From Neisseriaceae bacterium (lineage in GTDB: Bacteria; Pseudomonadota; Gammaproteobacteria; Burkholderiales; Neisseriaceae): 7,761 nucleotides of DNA. The stretch covers positions 1 to 7,761 of the forward strand of contig JAGNPU010000077.1 of the NCBI GenBank assembly GCA_017989485.1. Direction: 5' to 3'. Each line of letters starts with the position of its first letter. The stretch's first letter is position 1. Positions 6,963 through 7,761 of this stretch are shown in pieces. The translations under genes were made by a program, and so were the position numbers. Under the pieces are notes generated by a model that searched no databases, was not told the DNA's origin, and was given only the letters and a program-made list of their open reading frames with translations.

Positions 6963-6973
6963 AAAAACCGCTG
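6939..6973. repeat. Inverted repeat in the tgt-yajC gap
   Basis: CAGCGGTT (6939-6946) and AACCGCTG (6966-6973) are a perfect 8-bp inverted repeat with a 19-base loop; a G-U pair and one more pair can extend it. The loop carries a run of T on the minus strand, rather than after the stem, so it is not a standard terminator in either direction. It may be an RNA 3'-end structure for tgt or a protein site. Confidence 0.5.
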
Positions 6974-7007
6974 GAATGTGACAGGTAATGTGCTGATGCC
7001 TCAGTGC

Positions 7008-7761
<754 letters not shown>

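Noticed and set aside
6966..7007. A classic rho-independent terminator for tgt
   Set aside because: The T-run after CAGCGG on the minus strand lacks a good stem upstream; the only strong stem places the T-run in its loop.

Overview
The window is a compact stretch of bacterial chromosome. Every supported gene lies on the minus strand, so transcription runs from high to low coordinates: tgt (3' part) - yajC - secD - secF - terminator - dedA-family gene - mutL - miaA - start of an RDD-family membrane protein. Protein sequences, the tgt-yajC-secD-secF order and the mutL-miaA pairing point to a proteobacterium, most likely a betaproteobacterium. The MutL endonuclease motif is in the DMHA form that I recall from Neisseria gonorrhoeae MutL, which makes Neisseriales a reasonable guess. 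No canonical Neisseria DNA uptake sequence was seen, so genus is left open.

Region 1 (about 6500-7761) holds the C-terminal two thirds of Tgt (queuosine tRNA modification) and YajC. The 154-base gap between them (6854-7007) contains two candidate sigma70 promoters reading into yajC and two inverted repeats, but no classic terminator for tgt. Region 2 (4581-6494 and 3640-4575) is secD and secF, the proton-driven accessory subunits of the Sec translocon, separated by 5 bases. A GC-rich hairpin with a possible 11-codon reading frame lies between yajC and secD. Region 3 is a strong terminator with a UUCG loop (3611-3632) directly after secF. Region 4 (1-3600) is a tightly packed cluster: a DedA-family membrane protein overlaps mutL by 4 bases (ATGA); mutL ends in tandem TAA TAA codons followed at once by the GTG start of miaA; and miaA probably overlaps the RDD-family gene by an ATGA junction.

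The genes fall into three jobs: protein export (YajC, SecD, SecF), tRNA modification (Tgt at position 34, MiaA at A37) and mismatch repair (MutL, of the nicking type found in bacteria without MutH). DedA and the RDD protein are membrane proteins whose exact roles cannot be read from the sequence. All genes look intact apart from the two cut by the window edges.

This is mainly conserved housekeeping DNA. I found no mobile element, CRISPR array, RNA gene or clearly new system. The points that deserve a second look are regulatory: the terminator pressed against the dedA start, the hairpin and mini reading frame before secD, the inverted repeats over the yajC promoter region, and the same-frame mutL/miaA junction.
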